From: Adiantum capillus-veneris
Lineage: Eukaryota > Streptophyta > Polypodiopsida > Polypodiales > Pteridaceae
Direction: 5' to 3'
NCBI GenBank assembly: GCA_014529385.2
Contig: CM043962.1
Span: 54,273,905-54,331,904 of the forward strand
Length of the DNA: 58,000 nt
Shown piece after piece: positions 27,032-40,017 of the stretch; the first letter of the stretch is position 1; each line of letters begins with the position of its first letter. The translations under genes were made by a program, and so were the position numbers. The notes beneath the pieces were generated by a model, which was given only the letters and a program-made list of their open reading frames with translations, searched no databases and had not been told where the DNA came from.

Positions 27032-27594
27032 CTGGCTTTTCTGTTTCTAAGCAACATAATTCTAACTTCTTTACTCCACATATCTTACAGTCTCCCATCA
27101 GGCATTCCCTTCTATGGAAAACTGCATCTGCTGGCTTTGGACAGAGAACAGATTCCCACATCTGTGTGACACCTTTGAACGTGTAATGTGAAGCCAGGCA
27201 GCCGCTGCTAATGTTCTTGCCTGTAGCACAAATATTGCATACACAGTTGCAACATGTATCATGCAGCCCAAAAGCACGAGAGCGCATGTGGTTCAGTGCG
27301 TCTTTCAAAAAGGTCATCTGCACATGGTATTCGCAACAGCATGTGTACCTATCCTTCAGCCTCCTGCAAAAGAATGGCTTTAACATCTCAAACATCCTCA
27401 TGCCAATCTTGCAATCTGGATGTTTTTGTTTGAATCTTTGAAAGAGCTCAACCTGCAATATCCATATTTGATCAGTATGTTTACTAGGAGAAATAATCCA
27501 AACAGGACTATACGCATTGCTACTTAATACATCCACCATAGATACAAATTGGTGTGTTAAAGAGCACATTGTATGGTCCTAACATGCATGTAAC

Positions 27595-28940
27595 TGGGTA
27601 TAACATTGTATATTAAGCATGCTAGTTAACATGCTGAGTATGCTAACTAGAATGCTGAGTATGCTAACTAGCATAGCTGAGTATGCTAACTAGAATACTA
27701 GCTGTGCTAACAAGCACAATTAGTGTGTAATGTAGCATACGAGGCATACTCATCAGCATACTGAGTATGCTAACTAGCATGCTGAGTTAGCATACTAGCT
27801 GTGCTAACTAGCATACTCATTAGCATACTAGCTAGCATACTCATCAGCATGCTAGTTAGCATGCTGAGTATGCTAACTAGCATACTAGCTGTGCTAACAA
27901 GCACAATCAGTGTGTAGTTTAGCATATGAGGCATACTCATCAGCATGCTAGTTAGCATGCTGAGTATACTCATCAGCATGCTAGGTAGCATGCTGAGTAT
28001 GCTAGTTAGCATAGCTGAATATGCTAACTAGTATACTAGCTGTGCTTACAAGCATAATCAGTGTGTAATTTAGCATATGAGTCATTGTTAACCACATGAA
28101 TGTGTGCTAAGAAGAATAGAAGTTATGCTAACTAGCATACATATTGTGCTAACCAGCACACTTATTATGTTGAACAGCATATCCAGCACACTACGAATGC
28201 TAACTAGCATAAATCAGCTTACCCGTTATGCTAACTAGCATGCTGAGTATGCTAGTTAGCATAGCTGAATATGCTAACTAGCATACTCAGCATGCTAGTT
28301 AGCTAGCTGAGTATGCTTACTAGCATGCTATATTGCTAGTTTGCACAACTGAGTATGCTAACTAGCATACTAGCTGTGATAACAAGCAAAATCAGTGTGT
28401 AGTTTAACATATGAGTCATGGTTAACCACACAAAGTGTGCTAAGAAGAATAGAAGGTATGCTAACTAGCATACATATTTTGTTAGCCATCACACTTGTTA
28501 TGTTGAATAGCATAGCCAGCACACTAGCATAAAAGGTGTTAAAGTAGCATATATATTGTGCTAACCAGCGTAGTCCTCAAGATCACTAGGCATGCTAACT
28601 AGCAGAAGATTTATGCTGAACACCATACCCACCATACAGGAATGCTAACTAGCATATACCATAAACCAGCTTACCCATTATGCTAGTTAGCATACTACGA
28701 AAGGTAGCTAGCATACTCATTGTGTCAAAGAACATACAGAGCATGCTAGTTAGCGTAATAGGTATGCTAACTACCATAAAGGGTGTTATAGTAGCTTACA
28801 TATTGTGCTAGACAGCATACTTATCATGCTAAACAACATACCCATCATACTAGGAGTGAGACTATGCTAACTAGCACGTCATACATAGCATAACATATTG
28901 TGATAACTAGCATGCTCTGTATGCTAGGTAGATTACTAGC
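27595..28940. repeat. Palindromic minisatellite array B
   Basis: Many degenerate copies of TATGCTAACTAGCATA, a near-palindrome that differs from the array A unit mainly in the central base, spaced by GCTGAG or ACTCA. A higher-order unit containing CAGTGTGTAATTTAGCATATGAG recurs near 27710, 27910, 28060 and 28400. The array fills the first intron (27453-28984) of the transposase-like gene. Confidence 0.92.
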
Positions 28941-29783
28941 ATGCTAGAATGCATAAGTTATGGCGCAAGTATGTCATTGATCACCTGAGACTCATCCAGG
29001 AGGTGCACAAGGTGTTTTATGTAGCTTTTCCTTCCCACTCTCTTTCAACAAACATCCTTCTTGTTGGATGAAACACGAGTCTCCTCTGTCCAAAATGTGT
29101 AGACCAATTCCTTAATTTCATCTGTGATAGGGCTATGATGGTGTTGCTTGTGACATTTAGCCAATGAAAACAGTCGAGCATTGACACCAGAATTCACCTG
29201 CCGTGATTTTGCTTTGAACAAGCTGCGACGGTCGACTTTTAGGACCCTAGAGAATTTGGCAATAGTCATGTTTTCCTTTGAATTTATCATCATCTGCAAT
29301 GCTGCATTCTTCAAAAACAGCTCGTCGTTAGAAGCTGGCTCCTTGACGATAGCTAGTGTGTTGCGGACATTGGAGACAATTGCACTCTGCACAACAGCCT
29401 CCTCCTGTAAAGATTGATCACGGATTGCCCGAACAAGCGGATGTTGAGAAACAAGATTCCAGATTTCGCACTTTGCTTCTTTGTTGAGACCTTCAGTCTT
29501 GCTCTTGAAAGCTTTCACAATCTCGAAGGAGATTTTCCTTTTCTTCTCATTGTCGACGGCATGATGTCCTCGTTTAGTTGTCATTTGTCGGTACTCTCAC
29601 TGTTTACGCTTTCTTTTTGTCTCATATTTCCTGATAATAGAAAGAGTTGGATGCTGGTAGTTGTGATTCATTTCCTATAATGGCTCCCTTCTGCCTCCAT
29701 TTCTAGTGGCAATAATGTTGTCTGCTGGTTTCCATATCTGCAAGTCTGCTAAGCTTTGACAACTCAACTTCGAGGCAAGAAGC

Positions 29784-30063
<280 letters not shown>

Positions 30064-30135
30064 AGAGAACAGAGGCCACACCCCACGTCGTTGTCGTAAC
30101 CGAAAACAGAGTCCACACCCCATATGGGAGGGAAC

Positions 30136-31647
30136 TGATGCATGCTTTTTAGGACCCCTTCTGAAGATGCAATAAAGGCACAGTCAGTTGTTGGGGAGAT
30201 GAGGATACTCTAGTCCAAGGGATCTCGAAAGAGAAGAAAAATCTACTTCACAAGCACCAAAGAGTAAAAAGTGCCATGGACAGAAGATACGTGGGAACGA
30301 GCTCTTCTGCATGCCTACAACCTATATCTTACAGAATAGCCCATTCTAGGTGTGAATTTCTAGTGAAATTTACACGAGGATGTTCGTGTGGACTCACAGC
30401 ACAGCATACTCCGTTTTCACTTTTTTACCGACAGTAAATATTTTTTTACCGACAGTAAATATTTTTCACCTACATGGTAAATACAAATCACTTTTTACCT
30501 ACAGTAACTTTTTTTACCCATGATAAATATTTTTTACTGCACCATAAGTATTTGGTAGGTAACAGTTCACTGTTACTAGAAGCAGTGATTGGGCATCAAC
30601 AATGCAGTTACAGGAGGAGAAAAGGGGAAAATCTTATGGTAAAGGTGAGTCAACAGAGATAAAGACTTGTGAGTTGAAAAGAGACATGCTGATTTTTTCA
30701 AAGAACACATGTCAAAAGAAGCCATGGTTGAGGATCTTTTGAGAATTTGATATTCAGGAGGACCCAGCTGCCACCTCCCCCCCGCAGGCCCCCCCCTGAC
30801 ATGTGCAGAACCTCCAGTTTCAACAGCCACCTTACCTGCTCTTAAATGCTGGTCAAGGCCTTATCCCCATGTGTCACAATCAGAAAAATCAGCATTCCCC
30901 TCTCACATCACTCTAGAGAATATCTTGATGGTGACATATCAGGTGACCTCAATCTGTTGACCACCCTAAGCAAAAAGTAACCCCAATCAGCGGATTTAAG
31001 CATGTTTATCCCTAATCCTAAACCCTCTCAGAAACCTATATAAGGAGGCCTTCTCTCACTCAAAACCAACACTTCACCCACTTCACCAAGCAACGAAGCT
31101 ATGACGACATTGCTCACAACGAGGAGCTATGGATGGAGCTCTTCTCTCTCTCTCCCTCTCTCTCTCTCTCCCTCTAGTATGCTACATTACTAGCCCTAAA
31201 ACCTAAATAAGGAGTCTTCTCTCATGCTCCATGGCCACCATCCTCGCCATCATTCTCTAAGGTATTGATGTGTTGCTAGTAGGATCATACCTACTTGCTG
31301 GGTTGATTGTTTTTGACAAGGGATTATGCCATCCTTGGCTTGCTTCTCTATATCCTTGTTTTGTATGATCAGATGCCATTGTATTGTTAAGCTGATGTCT
31401 TGTGTATATATATGCTACATAAGGTCCCTAAGCTTCGTTTCTATGTGTTTTTGCCATATGTTTTGATGCCATCATAATGCCAGAAGTCTCACTTGCCTAT
31501 GTGCACTATGTGTGAGGTCCCTAAACCTCTTAATTTAGGGTGGTGTCCCCTTTTTTTTGTTCTTTGCTCGTTTGCATGAGGCGTGGTTTGTGGAGTGTGC
31601 ACGAGTACAGAGGCCACCCGATTGCACTGCTCTTTTTCCCGCTATCA
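30136..31647 (+). repeat. 5' LTR of element 1
   Basis: 1512 bp, TG..CA ends, nearly identical to 38525-40012. U3 holds a cluster of TTTACC..GTAAA motifs (30421-30560). TATATAA is at 31037-31043. Confidence 0.95.
31037..31043 (+). promoter_or_regulatory. LTR TATA box
   Basis: CCTATATAAGGAGGCC in the 5' LTR, with a CT-rich stretch about 100 bp downstream. The same motif is in the 3' LTR near 39407. Confidence 0.7.
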
Positions 31648-31649
31648 TT

Positions 31650-31667
31650 TTGGTGCCCCCACTGAGG
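31650..31667 (+). other. Primer binding site of element 1
   Basis: TGGTGCCCCCACTGAGGA starts two to three bases after the LTR end. TGG pairs with a tRNA CCA end. The tRNA species is not assigned. Confidence 0.7.
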
Positions 31668-31719
31668 AGGGCTACACAGACCTTCAGTCCACAAGCAATG
31701 AAGATGTGCAATCTACAAC

Positions 31720-32117
31720 ATGGACGAATGGTGTGAGGAGTTTGCAAATTGGAGAACAGAAGGGGAGGAGGCTTTAGAGGCCTTAAAAGCTTTCATCGAG
31801 GTCTTGTTACCAGGTTGCAGTGTCATTGAAATTCAAGAAGTAAGTTCTTCTACATGCCTTGTTCGTGATCGTCGCCAACAAAGGAGAGTGAAAAGAAGAG
31901 CTTGATATACCTCTCCTCTCAACCTATGAGTGCTCCAGAAACCTCCAACGCACACGAGCTTGAAATATTCTACATCAACATACACGAAGGTACTGTGACA
32001 CACATTAAGGGAAGAGAAAGCATCACCAGACCTCTTTTTCCTGAGGAGCCAACTAAGAGGAGGAAGATCACCTCTACACCTAAGTGGCCCAAGGCCACAG
32101 CGCGTGCTCAAGCGTAA
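31720..32117 (+). CDS. Leader-region open frames of element 1, unidentified
   Basis: Two overlapping frames (31720-31905 beginning MDEWCEEFANW, and 31902-32117) fill the start of the internal region before the larger pre-gag frame. They show basic clusters (KRRK) but no known domain. They may be a broken amino-terminal part of the protein encoded from 32104. Confidence 0.3.
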
Positions 32118-32688
32118 GGTAACATTTGGCTTAATCTCATTAATAAGGGATTACATGACCACTATAGGCAAGAAAAAGGCTAGTGAGCAATCAACTTCAA
32201 CCTCCAACTTGCAACCACGACTCTCACCCCTAAATCCTCCTGAAGCAAAGAGGCGAAGGCTTGCCTACAAGATTGCCGCCCGTCTGCGAGTGCTTACAGT
32301 GCACTTTGTGAATCCAGACACCACCAATCCCAAGCCAACCTCCTGTCTGCGTGAAGATCACTTTGGATATTGTCCAAAGTGCTTTGGAGACAGGGTGAAA
32401 AGCCTCCCTGCCCTACCTTTGCTGCTAATTTTCAAGAAGTTATCTCAATCTAAGGAAACTATCTTAGTTGATGATGTGCTGCACATTAATGGTGTCACTT
32501 TCATTCGTCATGCTGATTATGGTAATAGCATCCAATTGTTGCTTGCTAAAAGGCTCAGCATTGTACAAAGTGTTGCCATCACGCCTTACGTCTTCACAGA
32601 TGCATCAGGAAGAGTCGAAGTGATCCGAGGTGCTGACCTTCTGTGGCTGATCAGGCTCATTGGTCCTAAGGTGGTGCAACTAAGCTAG
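32104..32688 (+). CDS. Pre-gag ORF of element 1, unidentified protein
   Basis: A 194-codon frame (no ATG at its start; it may be continuous with upstream frames) encodes a basic segment EAKRRRLAYKIAARLR, a CPKC pair, and a hydrophobic/alternating part (ETILVDDVLHINGVTFIRHA). Tat/Ogre-type elements are known to carry an additional ORF upstream of gag, and this occupies that place. No function is recognised. The second element in this window has no obvious counterpart of this longer frame. Confidence 0.5.
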   Translation: MLKRKVTFGLISLIRDYMTTIGKKKASEQSTSTSNLQPRLSPLNPPEAKRRRLAYKIAARLRVLTVHFVNPDTTNPKPTSCLREDHFGYCPKCFGDRVKSLPALPLLLIFKKLSQSKETILVDDVLHINGVTFIRHADYGNSIQLLLAKRLSIVQSVAITPYVFTDASGRVEVIRGADLLWLIRLIGPKVVQLS

Positions 32689-32704
32689 GCTCTTGTGTGT
32701 AAGT

Positions 32705-32932
32705 ATGGATGCCAGTAATGAGAATGATGATCCCTGCATGTTTCCTTTCCATTTTGTGCGTCATATCCGTGTGAATATTTGTATTGATAGAAAAATCTTT
32801 TATCAGCAAAGAATAGCCCTGTTGTTTGGAGCCGAGAGACTTGGGGAAATCTTGCGCTCTCCTCATCCTGTCATTCTACCCTTACTAGACTATTACCATT
32901 CCTTTGATGTGTTGATCTTCATCCTATTTTGA
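32705..32932 (+). CDS. Small conserved accessory ORF upstream of gag (element 1)
   Basis: ATG 32705 to TGA 32932 encodes 75 residues. It is clearly homologous to the frame 48574-48356 of element 2: shared positions include R-I-x-x-N, RKIF.QQRI, FG..RL.EIL, P.PV..P, SFDV..F.L. The gag ATG follows 91 bp downstream, against 102 bp in element 2. Conservation across two elements whose gag proteins have drifted far apart suggests that the small protein is selected. There is no signal peptide or membrane span, and the family is unrecognised. Confidence 0.65.
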   Translation: MDASNENDDPCMFPFHFVRHIRVNICIDRKIFYQQRIALLFGAERLGEILRSPHPVILPLLDYYHSFDVLIFILF

Positions 32933-33023
32933 GCTAAGTTGTGCTAAAGCTCCAAATTGTAATTACCATACTCTATTTTAAAATAAATTGGAGCTGTTTG
33001 TGTAATTGTTTACTCTCTCACTT

Positions 33024-36000
33024 ATGGCCTTCCCGAATTTTTATGGTAAGCCTGGGGAGGTTGCTCTAGACTTTTTGGATAATTTGGAAATGGCCTTTCT
33101 GGTATCGGGAAGGGATGACGAAGCTACTAAGTTAAGGGCCTTTCCTTTGGTCTTGAGGGAAGGTGCAAAATTATGGTATCAAACTTTGGCACCTGAAGAA
33201 AGAAGAGACTGGGAGTCCTTAAAGATAGCCTTCATCGAAGAATTTCACCGCCATGAGCCTCCAGAGGAGATATGGAGACAGCTCTTAGAGCTACGCCAAA
33301 CATCACCCAATGACTATAGAAGCTATGAAGGAAAGTTTTCCAACCTGTAGGAGAAATGGTGTGCATCACTAGGTGAAGGAGAAAGGGTGCCAGAATGCCT
33401 AAAGAAGGGCTGTTTCCTGGCAGGGCTTTACCCCATCCTTCGAGAAAAGGTAAAAGGTAAATTCCCAAATAGCTTTGATAAAGCTATGACTTATGCAAGG
33501 GAGAAGGATAGGAAGTTAAAATTCCAAGCTCAACTACAAGGGGGAATGGAGCCTCCACCGCTAGCTCAACCTAAAGCAAGGGTAGTAGCAGGGACAGGAG
33601 CAACAGACCAACAGTTCTCTCAACAAGAATTACTTCAACAAATCACCAATCAACTAGAGAGCCTGTCCATCAATCTGGTTCAAGGTGTAAGGGCTCCCCA
33701 GCCAGGAAATGAACGAAATAGACAAGAAGGACAAAGGCAAGCACGTGAGTACATTTGCTACAACTGTGGAGAGGTAGGTCACGGCATGTATTATTGCCCC
33801 CATCCACGGCGCTATCAAGGAAATGGTAATCAAAGACGGCCTCCTCGCCAACAAGTCACTCCTCCTCGAGCTAGGCCACTAAATGGACAAAATGCACACG
33901 TGGCTCCACCAATCCAAATATTGAGACCCCCTCCTCCACCACCACAAGGACCAGCAGAGATCCCTCCACTACCATCGGGAGGGGAGGACAGGGCTGTCTC
34001 TGTCATAAGTTTTGACAATGGTAAGGATAAAGGGAAAGAAAAAAATGAGGAAGCTGTTGCCATGCCAATAAAGAGAGTTAGGAGACAAAGAACTGATGAA
34101 ATGGAATCTTCAGAGCCGGATAAAGGGAATGAGGGTTCTTACCAAGTGATAGGAGACAAGAAAAGGAAGAGTAGGTCAAGGAGGCACATAGGAGTAGAAG
34201 ACTTTCCACTTGGGGTAGGATCCATACCTTACGACCTGGTAGCAGATGTGAGTAAGCAAGGACCAAAGATTTCATGGCAGCAACTCCTCCACCTTTCCCC
34301 AAAGATGCGTAGAACCTGGTTGAAGATGGTCAGCACCAGGAGGGCTAAGGCAAAGTCAATTGGGTCTATTAGTGCAAGAGGCATGAAGGATATCGTGCCA
34401 GTCATTGATGCAGAGATTAAGAGTCAGCGAGTCTCCAATGTGTACGTAGATGGTGGAGCCGAGATTTGTGTTATGACAGAGAAATTAATGCACAGTTTGG
34501 GTTTGGAAGTAAACGAGCAAACTTCCTTACAAGCTAAGATGGCAAACAATGTAAGGGTGGCTTGTGTGGGAAAGGTTAATGGAGTGAAGGTTTCAACTTT
34601 TGGTGTGGCAATCTCAATTGATGCTTATGTGATCCCAACTAAGGGGGAGGGCTATCCGCTAATCCTTGGAAGACCTTGGCTTATGGCTATGAAAGCTAGG
34701 CAAGATTGGGAGACAGGTTCCCTTGAGTTGCGACCAAATCATAAGGTGGGTGGCAAGCAACAAAAAATTGTGTATGACATGAAGCAGGGTAGACAACAAG
34801 ACCTAGAGATGGAGACTTCTATGGATGAATGGAGCACAAGCACCTGCTCTTCATCTGAGGAGGATGCTAGCTCCTTGGAAGTCATGGGTATAATACTGCG
34901 AAACCCAGAAGGAGAACGTGGTCAAGACTCTCTAAACAAGGAAGAAGCCACAGGCTTAGAGGAGATGCTAGCTAAGGACCTACTAGAAGAAGAGAGAGAA
35001 ACCTATTTGCAGGTACTAAAGAAGAATGCTGGCCTCTTTATAACTGATTACGAGCACATTAAAGGAGTGACGGTAACCCAACACCATATCCAATTAAAGG
35101 AAGGTGCCAAACTAGTGGTGAAAAGGCTAAGGAGATTAGGGCTAGTGCAACAAGATGCACTCTTAAAAGAAGTAAAAAGATTACTCAAGGCAGGATTTAT
35201 CTACCCAGTGGAAGATTCTGAGTGGGTGTCTCCAGTTGTGGTAGCACCAAAGAAAAATGGGAAGTGGAGGGTATGTGTGGATTACAAGCCTCTAAACGCA
35301 GCCACAAAAAGGGACCATTTTCCTTTGCCTTTTCAAGATGAAATACTAAATGAAGTGGTTGGTCATGAAAGGTACACAGTGTGTGATGGGTACTCAGGCT
35401 ACTTCCAAATCAGAATTGCAGATGAAGACCAAAGAAAGAATACCTTCATAACACCTTGGGGGTGTTTTGCTTATAGAGTTATGCCTTTTGGTTTAACTAA
35501 TGCCCCAGCTACTTTCCAGAGGTTTATGAACTTGGTGTTTCAACCTTACTTTGGTAAGTCCATACGAGTCTTCATTGATGATTTTTGCATTTACAGCTCT
35601 AGGGAAGTACATCTGTCCAAGGTTGATGAAGGTTTCACCCGTCTGGCCCAATTGGGTGGGCAATTGAATAAAGACAAGTGCCACATAGGTGAGAGCAAGG
35701 TCACTCTACTAGGCCATGTTGTGTCTCAAGATGGTATTGAGGCTGACCCTGAAAAGGTAAAGACATTGTTAGCTTTACCTACTCCTTCAAACGTGAAGCA
35801 ACTAGTCTCCTTCATTCAAAAGGTTCGCTACATGGGACGATTCATACATCTCCTTTCTCAGGCAATCTATCCTTTGCAGAAGCTCACTAAACACACTACA
35901 TTGACATGGAGTGAGGAGGGTGAAAGGTGCTTTCAAGAAGTTAAAACCATTTTGAGCTCATTGCCTGTCGTCCTACAACCCACATGGGGTGAATTATTCT

Positions 36001-38205
36001 ATGTAAATCCTAGTGTAGGTCCAGAAGCTCTAGGAGCTGTCTTGATGCAAAAAGACCCAAAGACATCTCTCATGAGACCAGTCTACTTCTCTAGTAGAGT
36101 GATGACAGCTGCTGAAAAGGGTTTCAGCGCAACTAAGCAATTGGTGCTAGCTCTTAAGTTTGCAATGGAGAAGTTTCGGGCTTACTTACTTCCGAGACAA
36201 TTTGTGGTGATCACAACTGAGGAGGTTTTTCCATATGCCCTACAACACATGGAATTGTCTCAAAGAATAGCAAAGTGGGTGGTGCAGCTTCAAGAGTTTG
36301 ACTACACACTACAAGTAGAGGATTCCACCCGTGCTTGTTTGGCAGATGTCCTCACACAAAGGTGTTATGAGAAGGCCAAGAAAGAGGCACCTAGTAAGGT
36401 ACCGCCTACCCCGGAGCCTGAAGTTCTACTGGGAGCACACAGTCTGTATTTTGATGGGGCTTACAAGAGGACCAAAGACAAGGCATCAGCAGGCATAGTA
36501 ATATTAGGTCCAGAGAAGGAGAAGATCTTTGCAAAAGGGTTTCATCTAAAAGAGGTTCATTCTAACAATGAGGCTGAGTACCATGCCCTTGTTTTAGGGT
36601 TGCAATGTTGTCTTTCTCAGGGCATCACAAAGCTAAATGTTTTTGGTGACTCCATGTTGATTGTTAAGAAAATGGTTGGTGTATGGGCCTGTAAAAATGA
36701 CAAATTGTCTATTAAGATGAGGGAAGCAAAGGCCTTGTTGAAGGGTTTTAAAGAAGTTCGAGTGCACTTTGTACCTAGAGATCAAAATCGAGAAGCAGAT
36801 GCCTTAGCAGGTGAAGAACTACAAACTCTCATAGTAGGTGCTATCCTTGTGAAAAGTCCTTTATACCAGGGAAAGGAGGAGCTGCATGATCTACTTTACT
36901 TTCTTGAGCATTGTGAAGCACCCTCTGGTATGAGTAAAAGTGAACGTAGGTGGTTGGCAAAAAAGGCTACCAGCTATAGCTTAGTGAATGAGGACTTGTA
37001 TTGTAGAGGGAAAGATGCTGTCTTAAGGAGAGTTCCTGCATCCCAAGAGATAAAGGATATTTTGTTTAGTTGTCATGAAGGTGTGTGTGGTGGCCACTTT
37101 GCACAAGAGATTACTAGCAGAAAGATTTTACAAGCAGGGTTCACGTGGCCAAGCCTCCATCGAGATGTACAACATTGGTGCCGCACATGTGAGGTTTGCC
37201 AAAAAGCTGGACCAAGGCGTCTTACCCATGAAAATCAGCATCCAATCAAAACCTATGGGCCATTTGAAAAATGGGGGATAGATGCAATAGGGCCACTACC
37301 TTGCACTCAATCAGGGAAGGAATACATCATTATGGGGGTGGAGTACATGACCAGATGGGCAGAAGCTCGTCCCACAAAGCGCATCACAGCCAAGGACGTG
37401 AGTGATTTCATTTTTGAATGCCTTTGTTGCCGTTTTGGCACACCTTTGGAGATTCTCTCGGATAGGGGACCGGGATTTCGAGCTGATTTAGTCGGGCAAT
37501 TGATGAGCAAGTTAAAAATCAAGCGCAGGCACTCTACACCATACTACTCTCAGTGCAATGGTCTTGTGGAAAAGGTAAATGGTCTTATATGTAAAATCAT
37601 CACTAAGCAAGTGCATTTACATCCTAAGGCATGGGACAAACACCTAGATGCAGCACTTTGGGCCTACAGAACATCCTTTAAAACATCCTTGGGGTATACA
37701 CCTTTTCACTTGGTTTACGAGCAAGAGGCACTATTGCCTATAGAAGTGGAGCTAGCGAGCCTCCGAGTTCTAAAAGCACATCAAGAGGATAGTCAAGAGA
37801 AGCAGGTGGAAGGAAGAATCATCGATTTGGAGAGGTTAGGGCTAGATCGAGAGTCAGCAGTGAAGTACTATGCAGCCTAGGCAGAGAAGAAACGAAAGAA
37901 GTTCAATCACAACCTTGTCAAGAAAGGTATCAAGGAAGGTTCTTTAGTGCTCAGATACGACAATCGCTTTGATCGCAGGAAGGATGGTAAGTTCTTGCTT
38001 AAAGTGGGAAGGCCCTTTTGTAGTGATCCAGAGGTTCTCAAATGGTAGTTACCAACTAGGTGACCTAGATGGTAAGGTACATCAGACCCCGGTAAATGGT
38101 TGGCGATTGAAGGCCTACCAATGTCGTCTTTCACAGCCATATGCTGGTGAAATCAATGCTAGGGATGGTTCAAAGGAGAGCTCATCATATTCGAGCTCCA
38201 ACTAA
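33024..38205 (+). CDS. gag-pol: gag-pol polyprotein of element 1
   Basis: A single frame begins at ATG 33024 (MAFPNFYGKPGEV). Gag includes a CCHC knuckle CYNCGEVGHGMYYC (near 33758). Protease has YVDGGAEICVM. RT shows KWRVCVDYKPLN and FIDDFCIYS (near 35572). The first RNase H reads FYVNPSVG where TDAS is normal, so its catalytic Asp is gone. The second, archaeal-type RNase H keeps FDGAY, NNEAEY, GDSML and NREADAL. Integrase has the HHCC zinc finger (H..GGHF...C..C) and D, D, E in WGIDAIGP, SDRGPGF and LVEKVNG. The frame is cut by TAG at 33348 and TAG at 37878. A one-base shift near 38000 separates the last part (KWEGPFVVIQRFSNGSYQL, integrase carboxy end). There is no chromodomain. The protein would replicate and integrate the element, but this copy needs readthrough. 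Confidence 0.93.
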
Positions 38206-38508
38206 GGTAACAATCATGTACATAGTCGTTTCAAAAAAAAAAAGAAAAAGGAAAAAAAGAGAAGAAAGAAAGAGAATGCTTCCAGTGAAAGCGAATATTG
38301 ACAATGGATGGGGTATGGCTTTCAAGGGTCTAGGAGAACAATTGTTAGTCATGGATGGATACAATTATTCATCAGAAAGGACTAAACAGGGTGCATCAGC
38401 CAAGAAAGCAGTAACATGGCAAATTCAATTGGTACCAGGTGGGTAAGTATTCAAGAGAACAATATTGTAGCACAACCTACAACTAGAGGCATCAAATACC
38501 TCTAGCTT

Positions 38509-38519
38509 AAGGGGGAGGG
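38509..38519 (+). other. Polypurine tract of element 1
   Basis: AAGGGGGAGGG lies five bases before the 3' LTR start (38525). Confidence 0.8.
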
Positions 38520-38524
38520 CTATA

Positions 38525-40012
38525 TGATGCATGTTTTTTAGGACCCCTTCTGAAGATGCAATAAAGGCACAGTCAGTTGTTGGGGAGATGAGGATACTCT
38601 AGTCCAAGGGATCTCGAAAGAGAAGAAAAATCTACTTCACAAGCACCAAAGAGTAAAAAGTGCCATGGACAGAAGATACGTGGGAACGAGCTCTTATGCA
38701 TGCCTACAACCTATATCTTACAGAATAGCCCATTCTAGGTGTGAATTTCTAGTGAAATTTGCACGAGGATGTTCGTGTGGACTCACAACACAGCATACTC
38801 CGTTTTCACTTTTTTACCGACAGTAAATATTTTTCACCTACATGGTAAATACAAATCACTTTTTACCTACAGTAACTTTTTTTTACCCATGGTAAATATT
38901 TTTTACTGCACCATAAGTATTTGGTAGGTAACAGTTCACTGTTACTAGAAGCAGTGATTGGGCATCAACAATGCAGTTACAGGAGGAGAAAAGGGGAAAA
39001 TCTTATGGTAAAGGTGAGTCAACAGGGATAAAGACTTTTGAGTTAAAAAGAGACATGCTGATTTTTTCAAAGAACACATGTCAAAAGAAGCCATGGTTGA
39101 GGATTTTTTGAGAATTTGATATTCAGGAGGACCCAGCTGCCACCTCCCCCCCGCAGGCCCCCCCCTGACATGTGCAGAACCTCCAGTTTCAACAGCCACC
39201 TTACCTGCTCTTAAATGCTGGTCAAGGCCTTATCCCCATGTGTCACAATCAGAAAAATCAGCATTCCCCTCTCACATCACTCTAGAGAATATCTTGATGG
39301 TGACATATTAGGTGACCTCAATCTGTTGACCACCCTAAGAAAAAAGTAACCCCAATCAGCGGATTTAAGCATGTTTATCCCTAATCCTAAACCCTCTCAG
39401 AAACCTATATAAGGAGGCCTTCTCTCACTCAAAACCAACACTTCACCCACTTCACCAAGCAACGAAGCTATGACGACATTGCTCACAATGAGGAGCTATG
39501 GATGGAGCTCTACTCTCTCTCCCTCTCTCTCTCTCCCTCTAGTATGCTACATTACTAGCCCTAAAACCTAAATAAGGAGTCTTCTCTCATGCTCCATGGC
39601 CACCATCCTCGCCATCATTCTCTAAGGTATTGATGTGTTGCTAGTAGGATCATACCTACTTGCTGGGTTGATTGTTTTTGACAAAGGATTATGCCATCCT
39701 TGGCTTGCTTCTCTATATCCTTGTTATGTATGATCAGATGCCGTTGTATTGTTAAGCTGATGTCTTATGTATATATATGCTACATAAGGTCCCTAAGCTT
39801 CATTTCTATGTGTTTTTGCCATATGTTTTGATGCCATCATAATGCCAGAAGTCTCACTTGCCTATGTGCACTATGTGTGAGGTCCCTAAACCTCTTAATT
39901 TAGGGTGGTGCCCCCTTTGTTTTGTTCTTTGCTTGTTTGCATGAGGCGTGGTTTGTGGAGTGTGCACGAGTACAGAGGCCACCCGATTGCACTGCTCTTT
40001 TTCCCGCTATCA
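38525..40012 (+). repeat. 3' LTR of element 1
   Basis: 1488 bp, matching 30136-31647 end to end, but lacking one copy of a 24 bp TTTTTACCGACAGTAAATA duplication. It is followed by target duplication GGAAC. Confidence 0.95.
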
Positions 40013-40017
40013 GGAAC

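Larger units (their letters stand above)
30136..40012 (+). mobile_element. Complete Ty3/gypsy LTR retrotransposon, Tat type (element 1)
   Basis: Two LTRs starting TGATGCATG and ending CCCGCTATCA flank an internal region with primer site, gag-pol and polypurine tract. The element is bordered by a direct GGAAC duplication (30131-30135 and 40013-40017). The total is 9877 bp. The pol order PR-RT-RH-aRNH-IN, with an archaeal-type second RNase H, is characteristic of the Tat clade. The LTRs differ by a 24 bp indel and scattered substitutions, roughly 2 percent by eye, so the insertion is fairly recent relative to its surroundings. Two TAG codons and one frameshift disable the polyprotein. Confidence 0.95.

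Noticed and set aside
27770-28012. Open frame of MLTSMLMSM repeats
   Set aside because: Translation of palindromic array B, no protein character beyond the repeat.
33830-34302. Minus-strand frames opposite gag
   Set aside because: Shadows of the plus-strand gag-pol coding sequence.
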